Assembly (NCBI GenBank): GCA_905250885.1
Contig: CAJNOQ010003476.1
Coordinates: 1-20,165 of the forward strand
Source of the DNA: Didymodactylos carnosus
Taxonomy: Eukaryota > Rotifera > Eurotatoria > Philodinida > Philodinidae
DNA: 20,165 nt
Reading direction: 5' to 3'
Part shown: in pieces, positions 1 to 9,208 of the stretch
How positions within the stretch are numbered: position 1 is the first letter of the stretch
Layout: each line of letters begins with the position of its first letter
The notes under the pieces: model-generated
What the model was told of the DNA's origin: nothing
What the model saw: the letters and a program-made list of their open reading frames with translations, nothing else
The model's database searches: none
Program-made: the position numbers and the translations under genes

Positions 1-2015
1 ATTTTAATGAGGAATGAAGGAAAGAATAAAGTGAATAGAGCTGAGTTCTCTTTTGTTCCCACTCACGGCCTGACCGGGAAATCGTTTTAGAGTAATGGAT
101 GCACAAATGTGCTTCCCTTCATAATTTTTGTCCGTGTTGACATAAGTTTTCCTTCATTTAAATTGTAGGTCAAATTTTTCGATGAAGAATTGTTCATTCT
201 TTATTTTAAACTTCGGATACACTCGGCTGCGAAATATAATACTTCTCAGGATCTTGACGTTTATTTCAGGAGCGGCAATTGCCTGCAGTTACGCTGCTGG
301 CGGTCCGCCAATGTCTCTACCAACAAGTATAGATTTTATGAAATCACTGATTTTGTACTCATTTGTTCAAAGAACATGAGTCAGTCAAGCTGACTTAACT
401 CGTAAAAAGTCAATTTCGATCAACTTGGAAGAGAAACAAGTTCCACTCGTTTATGCTTTTGATAGGGATGTCACATATTGTTGTAATATCAAATTATTTG
501 AGTCGTGATACAACGTTTGTACAGGAAGCACAACAGAAGCTTGTCGAGATGAAATTACCCAGCTGTTCAACAACGGATACATTTGAATGATGGTAGAAGA
601 GTTCACTGTTGAAACAATCTTTTAATGTTTCATTTGTCACAACATTTGTAACGGTTTTGAGATCCATGGAAAATCAGTTTTATTAAAGGTTTTATAAATG
701 AACGGCAAATCTCTTGTGATTTAACCCTATTTATTCTGACACAGTTGCGTTTAAGAAAGAATTCCAAATCTGGTGCTGGGATTCAATAACATTATTTTAG
801 GACATCATAACGATTGAAGAACTCTCTTTGATCTTTCAATAAATATTCTAAGTTTCGCAAAAAAGAATTGCAATACTTATCGATGTCTTTGTTCGAAGAT
901 GCACTTTGGTTTTTTAGGGAAAACAACTAAGGGGAGGAACAACTGAAGAAATTTTTTCTTTTTTACCGCATTTTGTACAACACATCGAGTTATATATGCT
1001 GGGAAGAAGTTGCTTTCAGCAGGCACATATTGGATGAGAAATGAGTATTTTAATGTTGAAATGTGAAATATCATTCAAATTTTTAATAGAATATTCATCT
1101 GTAGAAAAATCATAACTCAGCTGCTAATGCTTGTATATTGGGAATCTAGTAGGATTAGATCCAAGGATCAGTTAATACCATAAATTGTGCTAAAAGTTAG
1201 GAAATGCGTCACATTTCGTTAATTCATGGCAGAAAACTCATTTGCTTGTGAATATTGGCGTAAAGACTACGCGTAAAAATACCTGTGTCGAAAATGATAG
1301 CAAAGAATCGGTAGCTTGAAAACTAAAACGGGTTTTTTGAAAGCTGCAAAATCAATTTTGTATCTTGTAATACCCTTTTCAATACTTTAAAATACTCCTC
1401 TAGATATTTTGAAAAAATCATCATCCATACCAATTGTTCGTAACCTACTAAACCCTTTTTGGTATCCTAATGGAAATGAAAAACGTCTTAAGGATATTCT
1501 CAAAGATAATAAAATACCTTTTTTCAAATGAAAAACCCTTTGGTTTTCCAGAGCACCGTTTAGCAGCAGTCGGATACCAGTTTTGTTTTTTTGCATCTTA
1601 CACCAAACCAAAGTCATTTTCATGGACTTAGGGAAATGCCCTTTTGGTTTTTTAAGATACGTTTTTTTCAGGGAGTTGGCGGACATCTAGTATAAAACGA
1701 GTATAAAGTGCTGGATAGCTATTAAAAGACAGTTTTAACAGGTTTTCAAGAGACGTGTTAGCATTTAAAAAAATGTGTAAAGTACTTTTCTCTAAGAAGA
1801 AAATCAAGCATCGATCAAGTATTAATGAGTAACTATCTTTCAAGTAGGGGCCTCACCACGGTAGATACATCACTATTTCATCTACTATTCATCCTCTTTA
1901 CCGGAATGTGATGTTCACTGCAATTCTAGAAAGTGTGCTGGACTATACACATCAGTAGATCTCGTTGTTACACATTCATTTCTTGACCGAAAAAACAGTA
2001 GTGGCTCTCTCTCAT
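1..2015. other. No supported gene; A+T-rich intergenic DNA
   Basis: No reading frame here is long enough to stand out from chance in DNA this A+T-rich. The longest open stretch is about 99 codons on the minus strand near 1387-1686. The same bases also have low stop density in a plus-strand frame, and neither translation shows a family motif I recognise. Short fragments near 500-600 and 960-1070 read like protein for 15-25 residues and then hit stops. They could be very old pseudogene pieces, but I cannot support that. Confidence 0.5.
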
Positions 2016-2039
2016 TTAGATCCCCCGTCTGACCGGCTT

Positions 2040-2130
2040 TGAGTGCCGAGGCGTTCGAGGGATAGAAAATAGGAATAGTAAAAAGGGATGAAAAGTGGAA
2101 AGGCTTGAAAAAGGATGAAAAGGAAGCCAG
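2040..2130 (+). repeat. Purine-rich tract
   Basis: The plus strand is strongly biased to A and G for about 90 bases, with repeated GGGATGAAAAG- and GGATGAAAAGG-like steps. This looks like low-complexity sequence. The open stretch that continues to about 2311 is too short and too biased to call a gene. Confidence 0.4.
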
Positions 2131-2398
2131 TTACAACGTAAGCGGACCCGTAGCTTACCGTACTGGAAAAAATTATAGAGCCCGTGTATTTTCGAAGTTT
2201 TTCGATGAAGCCAGGTCAAGTCTGAATAGTGATTTGGAGAGCCTTGAAGCTCTCTATCAAATACAGTATGGGTCAAAATTTCAGAGAGAGGTTTTCAAGA
2301 AAGCTTTCTAGAAAACCCGTTCCAGTGGTAGAGAATTTTGTTAAAAATATTTTCAATGTAGCCATCTACAAGAGCATCAAACTCTGAAAAAATGAAGC

Positions 2399-2487
2399 AT
2401 CGCACAGCTCTCCACGATCTTTCATTGCAAAGTTACAGGCATCAGAAAATTGACTTTGCAACGAAAGATCGTGGACAGCTGTGCGAT
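2399..2487. repeat. Compact hairpin, 35-bp arms
   Basis: Positions 2399-2433 are the reverse complement of 2453-2487 at 33 of 35 bases, around a 19-base loop. The outer ends read ATCGCACAGCT and AGCTGTGCGAT. An RNA from either strand would fold into a nearly unbroken 35-bp stem of about 89 nt. That is in the size range of a precursor small RNA, though straighter than a typical animal pre-miRNA. No flanking target duplication is obvious. It may be a young tiny foldback element, a small-RNA precursor or a structural palindrome; the sequence alone does not decide. Confidence 0.85.
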
Positions 2488-3151
2488 ATTTTAATTGTTT
2501 ACAGAATTTTGTGCTCTTTTAGATGGCTAATTCAAGTTTATAATATGTTAATTCAAGATGAGATGAATAATATTCCTTGTTCAATTGTGTATTGTTGTTT
2601 GTTGTTGTACTAAGTAAATATTTTAGAAGCATATTGGACATTTATATTATTAATTTATTTTGTTGTATATTTCAGTGTTGTTTCTGCTACAGATTTTATA
2701 CGAAAAACTAAACTAAATAAAACTTTACTCAAACGAACATATGATGAGACAAAATTAAAAATTTTAAATGAATATACGAGGCCAATAAAATATCAAATTC
2801 CTTCGTGTTTCTAATGTTACTGATTTATTATAACTACAATATGTAAAAAACACTCAAAGTTTTCATCGCATTTTGAATCCAAAATAATCAAATAAATTAG
2901 TAAACGTAAAGAATAAGTAAATGCCGCATACGACAAAAACTTCTCGTGAGACACGTGAGCTGTCATTGGCATCGATGTACTTATCTTATGATCCTAGCAA
3001 TGAAACTTTGCTCAAAATTTTCTGGATAAACGTTAATATGCAACCAGTATGGATATTCATTTTTTCTAATGTACTGTTACTCGGCCAAAACGCGTAACTG
3101 TCGCCCTCAGCTGTCGTGGGTTGAGCGATCTTTTTTTCTCTCAAATCAATC
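2488..3151. other. No gene seen
   Basis: This is A+T-rich sequence with short homopolymer and TTG/TGT runs. No long ORF, clear inverted repeat or recognisable motif was found. It ends at the TTAA that marks the left edge of the piggyBac-like element. Confidence 0.45.
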
Positions 3152-3868
3152 TTAACCTTTTACCTACCACCATCTCGCATTTTTCATATCTACAACGTAA
3201 TCCTGATTTTACAAATTTTGGCCAATGTTCATTACATATCGTCTCTCATTGTGTGTATATTAAGTCACTCTCTGTTTTTGTGTTCAATATCTCTCTCTTA
3301 TTCTTAATATTACCATCACTCTCCTTTTGTCTTCTGCACTATATATATATTCGTTGTACAGCACTTACATTGGAGTCGATTGTATAATAAACTCAGTAAA
3401 TGATAGAATTACTTATTTTTGTTTTTGACAATCTTTTATTTTGCGCTTTTAAATATATTACATTTTCATATCGTTCCCGACCAATGGGTCATGGATGACC
3501 CATTTACTTGTAAGCACTTCTCAGAAAATTCGTACGTCATAAGAACAGCCCGTTCTATTTGCTTGCAAAGGTAACAGTCTACTAAACATTAATCGATAAT
3601 AACATGTTTCTGAAAAGTTCTTGAAAAAAAAATAAAAGCTGAGAAAAATGTTTTTTCAACTTTTCAATTTTTTTGAAATTTTTTTATTTTCTGATTAAAA
3701 TATCTTCACGAAAAGTTGATGGAAAAGAAAATCGTTTTTTATCAATCGATAGCTTATGGAATTATCTTGCTCTCAAAAGCAATCCATTTTTTCTCACATG
3801 CTTCATTATCTTTTTATAACAATTCTACGAATGGGTCATGGGTGACCCCGGGGTAGGTAAAGGGTTAA
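3152..3868. mobile_element. piggyBac-like non-autonomous element (MITE)
   Basis: A TTAA at 3152-3155 is followed by CCTTTTACCTACC. At the other side GGTAGGTAAAGGG runs directly into TTAA at 3865-3868. The two 13-bp ends are inverted repeats matching at 12 of 13 bases. A TTAA target duplication with ends starting CCY is the hallmark of the piggyBac superfamily. The 709-bp interior has no transposase frame, so it would depend on a transposase made elsewhere. A palindromic motif containing GGGTCATGGATGACCC lies at 3483-3504, and a variant lies at 3833-3848 beside the right end. These may be subterminal binding sites. The left 3483 copy could instead mark the edge of a smaller nested copy. Confidence 0.65.
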
Positions 3869-4145
3869 AAGCACATTACTAGACGGAGTTTCTTGCGCTG
3901 ATTACGAATATCAACTTTAAAACGAACGAAACTCAAATTTTTAAATCGAAAATTCAAATTTAAAACTTAAAAGTTTTTTATTTCAATTTTCTGACCTACT
4001 TAGCTTCCTAAATTTTTTTTTAAAGTATATCAGTGGATAAAGAATTAAATTCTCTACCAAATCCACTATTGACTTTGCCAAAACAATCTTAAAAAACGCA
4101 TTTTACACACTAAACAAGCTTTTACTGATTTTTGCTGAAAGCGAA

Positions 4146-4700
4146 ATGGTATTTTTTTTTGCAGTAATTTTACAAAAATCAAAAACATTTTTCCTACCGT
4201 TTTTTTCACTTAGTTTGATGGAGACACTCGATTGCATAATGCTCGGTGCAAATCAAATTTATAGAAATCTTTTTACTGTTAGAAATATAACGATAAAACT
4301 CACCGCAAAAGAAAAAAATGATGTAATTCCATCACGGACCTATTTCACTTGTTTCTTTTCATTTAACCATTTTTAAGTGATAGTAAAAAGATGATTCGAA
4401 AGCTCTTTTTATGCTCTACAACTTTTATTTTAGACCTTTTTTTCTGAATATGTCTCGTTCTAGAGCATTTTTCAAAGTTTGTAGAGCACTAGAAAAAAAA
4501 GTAATTCCGCCATGACATCTATTTTGCTCATAAAAAACGTTTGATCAGATCGATTCATTCTAAATTTTCACCACAAACAGAGTATTCTACCACATGTCTC
4601 TGATAAAACTTTCGTCTCCTTTCGTTCAGTATTTGAGGAGAAACAGAGGTCAAAAGTTGAAAAAATGTGATTCCGTCACGCGGCTTTAGGCCGTACTGTT
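4146..4700. repeat. Loosely periodic A+T-rich repeat with ATTCCRYCAYG motif
   Basis: A motif of the form GTAATTCCATCACG recurs at 4323-4336, 4501-4515 (ATTCCGCCATGAC) and 4668-4680 (TGATTCCGTCACG). The spacing is about 178 and 167 bases. Between the first two lies an inverted pair, GCTCTACAACTTT near 4412 and AAAGTTTGTAGAGC near 4476. TCTCGTTC-like and CTTTCGTTC-like strings occur in comparable places in the two units. This looks like diverged tandem or transposon-internal repeat DNA of about 170 bp per unit. No protein is supported here. Confidence 0.4.
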
Positions 4701-4793
4701 CAATAGCCGTCCGTTATAAAATTCATAGTTTTCATAATTATAATCGTTTAAACTGAACATACGAATTGCTTCCGAATTTGAATATAAGCTAAG

Positions 4794-5156
4794 CATTAGA
4801 AAATTAGGTACTTTTGCCGCGCAGTACCAAATTAGATAAAAATTGGGCGCTAGGCGCAAAATTTTTCTGTGAATCCGACAGCAGGTTCTTTTTAATTCTA
4901 CTTTGACTTCTTTTCTGGCGTCGACATAATCTACGTGGTTTTCGTCTAAATTTTATTTTTCTCATTGATTGAAAAAAGACGCCAGTGAGAAAAATAAAAT
5001 TTAGGCGAAAACCACGTAGATTATGTCGACGCCAGAAACGAAGTCAAAGTAGAATTACAAGGAACCTGCTGTCGGATTCACCGAAAAATTTTACGACAAG
5101 TGCCAAATTTTTATCTAATTTGGTACAACGCGGCAAAAGTACCTAATTTTCTAATG
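4794..5156. mobile_element. Foldback element with arms of about 172 bp
   Basis: The left arm, 4794-4965, is the reverse complement of the right arm, about 4985-5156, with only scattered differences, around a 19-base centre. Long exact blocks include CGTCGACATAATCTACGTGG in both arms. The ends read CATTAGAAAATTAGGTAC and its complement. There is no coding capacity. It is best described as a foldback or palindromic MITE of unassigned superfamily. No flanking target duplication could be fixed. A transcript in either direction would form a long double-stranded RNA. Confidence 0.8.
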
Positions 5157-5173
5157 GTTTAATATCTGCGCTC

Positions 5174-5528
5174 GATCACTCTAAAATGGGTCAAGATAAG
5201 GGTAATCGGCGACGCTGAGCCGAGTGGTGATGTTTATTTATGAACCGACTTAAAGTCATTTTATCAAGATTTTCAAAATATTTGCTGTATACGCATCGTA
5301 GCGACAGAATGCTAGAATTCGAAAATCTCGATATAATGACTTTAGGTCGCTGCGAAATTAGTGGCGTAACCAGAAACTGGCTATAGATACGGCGAAAATA
5401 CCAATAGGTACGGCGGCCGCCGTACCTCGCCGTACCTTGGTTACGCCACTATGCGAAATTAAAAATAAACATCACCACTCGACTCAACATGGTCGATTAC
5501 CCCAATCCTGACCCATTTTAGGGTGGTC
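5174..5528. mobile_element. Second foldback/TIR element, split by a MITE
   Basis: The outer bases CTAAAATGGGTCA near 5181 pair with TGACCCATTTTAG ending near 5521. The inverted match continues inward through GAGTGGTGATGTTTATTT and its complement, and through the CTTAAAGTCATTTTATC and GATATAATGACTTTAGG blocks. Taking out the 93-bp MITE and one 8-bp duplication leaves an element of about 254 bp that is nearly all inverted repeat. There is no coding capacity. It starts only 17 bases after the previous foldback ends, so the two may be separate insertions or parts of one compound element. Confidence 0.7.
5359..5451. mobile_element. 93-bp hAT-type MITE, nested insertion
   Basis: The ends are perfect 14-bp inverted repeats, TAGTGGCGTAACCA and TGGTTACGCCACTA. 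They are flanked by an exact 8-bp direct repeat TGCGAAAT at 5351-5358 and 5452-5459. Eight-base duplications with YAG-type ends are typical of the hAT superfamily. The interior is G+C-rich and itself palindromic around GGTACGGCGGCCGCCGTACC. The insertion sits inside the right half of the surrounding foldback and offsets its arm pairing by exactly the element plus one duplication. It is therefore younger than that element. Confidence 0.85.
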
Positions 5529-5682
5529 CAAGGTCAACTAGTCGAAATCGGGGCTCTCGCGAAAATGCTTGTAGCTCCTGAACGGAATAAGCTAGCGAGC
5601 CTGGCTTTGCGTGGTTTTGTAGAGGACAGTCTGGTCTATCAATCCATTACAGAAACATGAAAATCTATTTTTGGACGCCATA

Positions 5683-6375
5683 ATGGCAACCCGAAACTCT
5701 CTGGAAAACCTTTTGATTTTAATAGATTTTACATGCTCAGATGCCTCCAGTTCTGCTCTTCCCAATAATGAAAACCACAGGTCTCTATCTTTTATAGTTC
5801 TCGAGTTATTCAAAACATGGTCACACGCACGAACTTTTTTAATGGACAAAACCACAGATAACCTAACAACAATAATCGATCAGAATAAATATCCAGTTAA
5901 TTTTTTCATATTACTTGCTTCGTCTGCAAAAGTTAGTGATATTGTTAGAGGTGAGCCTGTGAACCTGTTGAATACTCACAAAACAGAAGTTAAAATTGAT
6001 GGAACAATACAAGAACTAATCGATTCCATAAACAATCAACAGCAAACTAAAGAATCATTTTATCCAGTTGTAATGTTAAACAAAACAGTATTGATCGCAG
6101 ATCCTAAACTTAGCTCATATTCAAATGAATTATTAATTAGTACGGTTTATCTTTTTATAAAAGATGACATTAAAACTGAAACTGTGGCTTGTGAAAAAAT
6201 CAGCTATATACAGTTGTTACGAAATCGAATTGCACATAATCGAGTAACATATCCAGAAATCATTAATAAGACTCAATCAATCATTGAATCAATTTTAAAA
6301 AAAAAACAGATTCTCCATCGTCTGACAGAGCACCTAGAGCAAATAAGTCAACAGAAAAGAAAGTTTTACATTTAA
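5683..6375 (+). CDS. Hypothetical protein with HEPN-like R-x4-H motif
   Basis: This 230-codon frame, counted from ATG at 5683, is by far the longest in the window and is too long to expect by chance at this base composition. The protein is mostly predicted helix with no signal peptide or membrane segment. I do not recognise the full-length family. Near residues 187-192 the sequence RNRIAH sits inside a helical block (LLRNRIAHNR...IINKTQSIIESI). It fits the R-x4-H pattern, with Asn after Arg, that is typical of HEPN domains, some of which are RNases or RNA-binding partners. The C-terminus is Lys/Gln-rich and coiled-coil-like. The frame stays open upstream to 5623, just after TTTTGTAG, a plausible splice acceptor. 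This may therefore be a terminal exon whose upstream exons are lost or lie beyond the foldbacks. Its being coding is fairly sure; the HEPN reading is inference from one motif. Confidence 0.65.
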   Translation: MATRNSLENLLILIDFTCSDASSSALPNNENHRSLSFIVLELFKTWSHARTFLMDKTTDNLTTIIDQNKYPVNFFILLASSAKVSDIVRGEPVNLLNTHKTEVKIDGTIQELIDSINNQQQTKESFYPVVMLNKTVLIADPKLSSYSNELLISTVYLFIKDDIKTETVACEKISYIQLLRNRIAHNRVTYPEIINKTQSIIESILKKKQILHRLTEHLEQISQQKRKFYI

Positions 6376-6386
6376 AAACATGTATC

Positions 6387-6392
6387 AATAAA
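6387..6392 (+). promoter_or_regulatory. Poly(A) signal of the 230-codon gene
   Basis: A canonical AATAAA begins 12 bases after the TAA stop at 6373-6375. Its position fits cleavage and polyadenylation of the preceding ORF and supports this being the true 3' end of a gene. The same hexamer occurs often by chance in A+T-rich DNA. Confidence 0.45.
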
Positions 6393-7394
6393 TGGGAACA
6401 TTTTTTCTTTCAGATGAGACAAAAAGTAGAAATGAACACTCTCTAATTCATTTCCTTTTAGAAATAAAAACGGAAGCACTTCGTATGGTCAATTTAAACA
6501 ATAAAGGATTAATGATCTGAATTAAAGTATGAACAGCGAACAGATAAGTAATTTCTCTTTTTGCTGATATAACTATGTTTGTGTTCAGACTTTTTGTCAG
6601 GTGTTTGTATGAAATTGCACAAAAAATTATAACTTTAAACAGTGTTTTTTTCTTGTCTTTCAATTTCTTATCTTTCAATTTCTTATTCTCAGAAAAATGT
6701 GAATAACTTTCAATCATATTTCATTTTTCCTTTACTTTTCATTGCCGGAAGGTAGTACGTGTTACTACTTCTAATCGGATAAACATTCTCAGAGCTATCA
6801 TCAAATACTGAATGGATTGCACAGCCATTGTACCATTACTATGCGCTAAGTATTTTGCCTATAAAATGTGATTCCCTAAACAAATTTTAATTATTTTTGA
6901 TTTCTTTATTTATTTAGAAATGCTTATTCAATTATAAAAAAATCAAGTCGTTGACCGAACAAGACAAAAACACAAGAGTTTAGCACCAACTGCGGAAAGA
7001 AATGTTTTTTTTCCTCGAAATATTGGAATCTGTCTTTTTAAGAGTTTAACGTAATTTATAACCGGAAATCTGGGCTTTCAGAATATGTACTTTGTATCTC
7101 AATGAAACTAAGTTTTTCCTACAGTTTTACCCTAAATCTATCTTTACAAACACTTTGATGTGTTATGTCCGGTGAGACTTAACGTTGTCTTTAAATCAGA
7201 ATTTGATCTAAAAAGAAGTTCGGGTAGTCAGAAAGCTAGAACAGAGGCGGCAGGATAAATGCCAAGTTCGTACTGTATACCTATAGAAGAGAAAACAAGT
7301 ATATGTATTCTTGAGCTACCACAACTTGACCGTATTTCTTGTTGATCATAATGGCTGTACTAAGAGATGAAAAGTTTATTCTGCTATCGAAGGT
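6393..7394. other. No supported gene
   Basis: This is A+T-rich sequence. TTTCTTATCTTTCAATTTCTTATTC near 6658-6690 is a small direct repeat of TTTCAATTTCTTAT units. A stretch near 7135-7245 has few stops on the plus strand but shows no recognisable motif. No element ends were found. Confidence 0.4.
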
Positions 7395-7840
7395 CTAAAG
7401 AAAATAATTGTCAAAGGTAAGAACGCAAAAGCGAAAAAACCGTGAAAAGCAGAAAAAAATGGTAAAGATTACACCAAACCAAGGAACAGCCATGATTATG
7501 CCGTAGCCGTAGGCAGTCATCTAAAGAAAAGTTTGAATTAGAGCAGCAACTTTATATGTGTTTTATTACAGTAATTCAAAGTACCTTTAGTTTTCATTAT
7601 AGCTTATGTACTCTATAAGTACAGCATATTGATTTTGAATTCATGCAAAAATGCTTTTTCTCACTGTGCAAATAAAGTAGACAGAAACTTACAGCCCTAA
7701 TTCGAATGTATTTTATAAGGTTTTTGGTACTTTGTCCTAATAGTTCCTCAACAGAGCGCTCACCAATATCTCCGATGAGAAAAATATAAACTATCTTATT
7801 TGCAATCTTCGTCCGAACATGTTTGGTCACCGAACTATCG
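7395..7840 (-). CDS. Possible split gene fragment with a membrane segment
   Basis: Read on the minus strand, an open segment from about 7837 to 7693 ends at GCT followed by a strong donor GTAAGT (complement at 7687-7692). A pyrimidine-rich acceptor CTTTTCTTTAG ends at 7521. It is followed by a second open segment, 7520-7395, in the phase that continues the first. The second segment starts MTAYGYGIIMAVPWFGVIF and is very hydrophobic, as expected for a membrane helix. The implied intron is 172 bp. The first segment has no in-frame ATG, so it would be an internal exon. I do not recognise the family. Chance is a real alternative, because each segment is short. Confidence 0.27.
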
Positions 7841-8430
7841 GATTAGTGCAAGCTTACACACTGCCTGTCTTGGTGGATAGGCATAGACAGAAGGATATCC
7901 TGTATCATTCTAGGCTGAATTTAATACTAACATAAGTTTAACATTTTACGTCTTACTGATACTTCTGTTTTTAATGGTACAGAACAGAAATGTTCAGCTA
8001 TTCGAGAAACATCTAAAAATTAGAAGATAAATGACGAACATTTATCTGACTCATTAAAGAAGCTTTGCTGGTGCAGCAAATGTTTAAGAATCGATTCAAA
8101 CTCTCGAGAATAATTTTGGGAGCATCCACCCAAATGAAGATGAACGCGAAAAGAATTCATGTTCTAACCTGTTAATAAAAGAAAAATTAATTTGCTGGAA
8201 TTTTGATGCAAAACTGAAAGTCATGTAATGACATGGCTGGAGTATGTAACACTGGCATTGTCAATCAATATCGAGCCAATACCAAGTGCAATACTCAGGC
8301 CATAGGTTCTGTATGTCTGCATTACCCATTCACTGTGCATTCAATAATGTCATGATCATTGTTAGTGAAACCTCAGCTGGTGACAAGAGATCACCAAGCC
8401 ACTCTGCCCCTACCAACTGAGATTAAACGA
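7841..8430 (-). other. Possible older exons or pseudogene pieces, minus strand
   Basis: Several short minus-strand segments read like protein. One at about 8425-8345 gives LVGAEWLGDLLSP and continues as a helix-like run. One at about 8341-8222 gives a hydrophobic GLSIALGIGSILIDN. A third, at about 8155-8010, is open for 47 codons after an acceptor-like TTTATTAACAG. The first two are in different frames and meet at a stop, so they are either separated by a splice or broken. They may belong with the minus-strand fragment at 7395-7840. No family was identified. As an alternative, the 8355-8410 part is a tRNA-like hairpin. Confidence 0.2.
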
Positions 8431-9100
8431 ACGAAAATGATTTTTTACAACTTTGATACTTGCAATGTTTGAACAAAACTCAGTAGACGTATAGCAGACT
8501 TTTTTATACACAGATGTAAACGTTGTGTGAGAATCTTCTGCCGATTTTACACTCGATCTGAAACGTAAATAACATCAGTATAGTGTGTATTGTTTACCCC
8601 ACTTTAGATAAAAACACTCCATTAGCGTGCATCAAGTAAAACACACACAGGTACATGAAGTTTTAATCAATACATAACTGTTTGTTGCTCAAAGTACCAT
8701 CTAAACTAAACCTATCTCCGTAATAGCAGGCCACCATGGTCTTCTATTTTGGCGAACAACTCAAGTCGACTTAAGCCAACAACCGTGGAATGGGTCTTAG
8801 AAAAAAAATCAGCAACAGTGAGCTTCTACTGTGGCATCTCGATCCGTTCTTATCATCCAGGTCTTTTTCTTCAAAGATACACTGAAATTTTCTACAGAAT
8901 TATATCATCAGTACTGTTATAGATTGCACCAATAGAAGTTTATGAAGCAAGCACTGCGAAGTTTGAACGTCGACTATTTTCGAGTTCAAAAATTTTTTCT
9001 CGATTTTTGTATATCGCTTAATCATTCGTGAGTCATCAGATATTACGATAAACATTAGACCTATCACGCAAGATTCGTCAGGATTCTAATAAACATCCTG
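8431..9100. other. No supported gene
   Basis: This is mixed A+T-rich DNA. A Kozak-like GCCACCATGG occurs at 8731-8740, but its frame closes after 12 codons. No repeat or element boundary was identified. Confidence 0.4.
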
Positions 9101-9160
9101 CAGAGATGGGCAAGTACGAGTATTACTGGTACTCGAGTACAAAAGTTGCGAATATTTGAG
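9101..9160 (+). mobile_element. Solo hAT-type terminal sequence
   Basis: The bases from 9101, CAGAGATGGGCAAGTACGAG, match the general pattern of hAT-type ends (CAG followed by a GGGCAAGTAC-like stretch). A near-palindromic GGTACTCGAGTAC follows. The matching opposite end, which would read CCCATCTCTG, is not seen in the window. This is probably a truncated or deeply decayed copy. Confidence 0.35.
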
Positions 9161-9208
9161 TTCGCATCGAACTGATATTGTGCATAGTATGGGAAATCAT
9201 ATATGAAT

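Noticed and set aside
1387-1686. 99-codon open frame on the minus strand
   Set aside because: An ORF of this length is expected about once by chance in DNA of this composition and size. The opposite strand is almost as open, and no motif is recognisable.
5592-5855. 87-codon minus-strand frame opposite the start of the 230-codon ORF
   Set aside because: It overlaps the much longer plus-strand frame antisense and has no independent support.
8355-8410. tRNA-like hairpin on the minus strand (CTCAGTTGGTAG and a nearby stem)
   Set aside because: It resembles a D-arm, but no proper anticodon arm, T-arm B box or acceptor stem could be assembled. The region may instead be a decayed exon.
8731-8776. 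Kozak-like GCCACCATGG start
   Set aside because: The frame closes after 12 codons and no continuation by splicing is supported.
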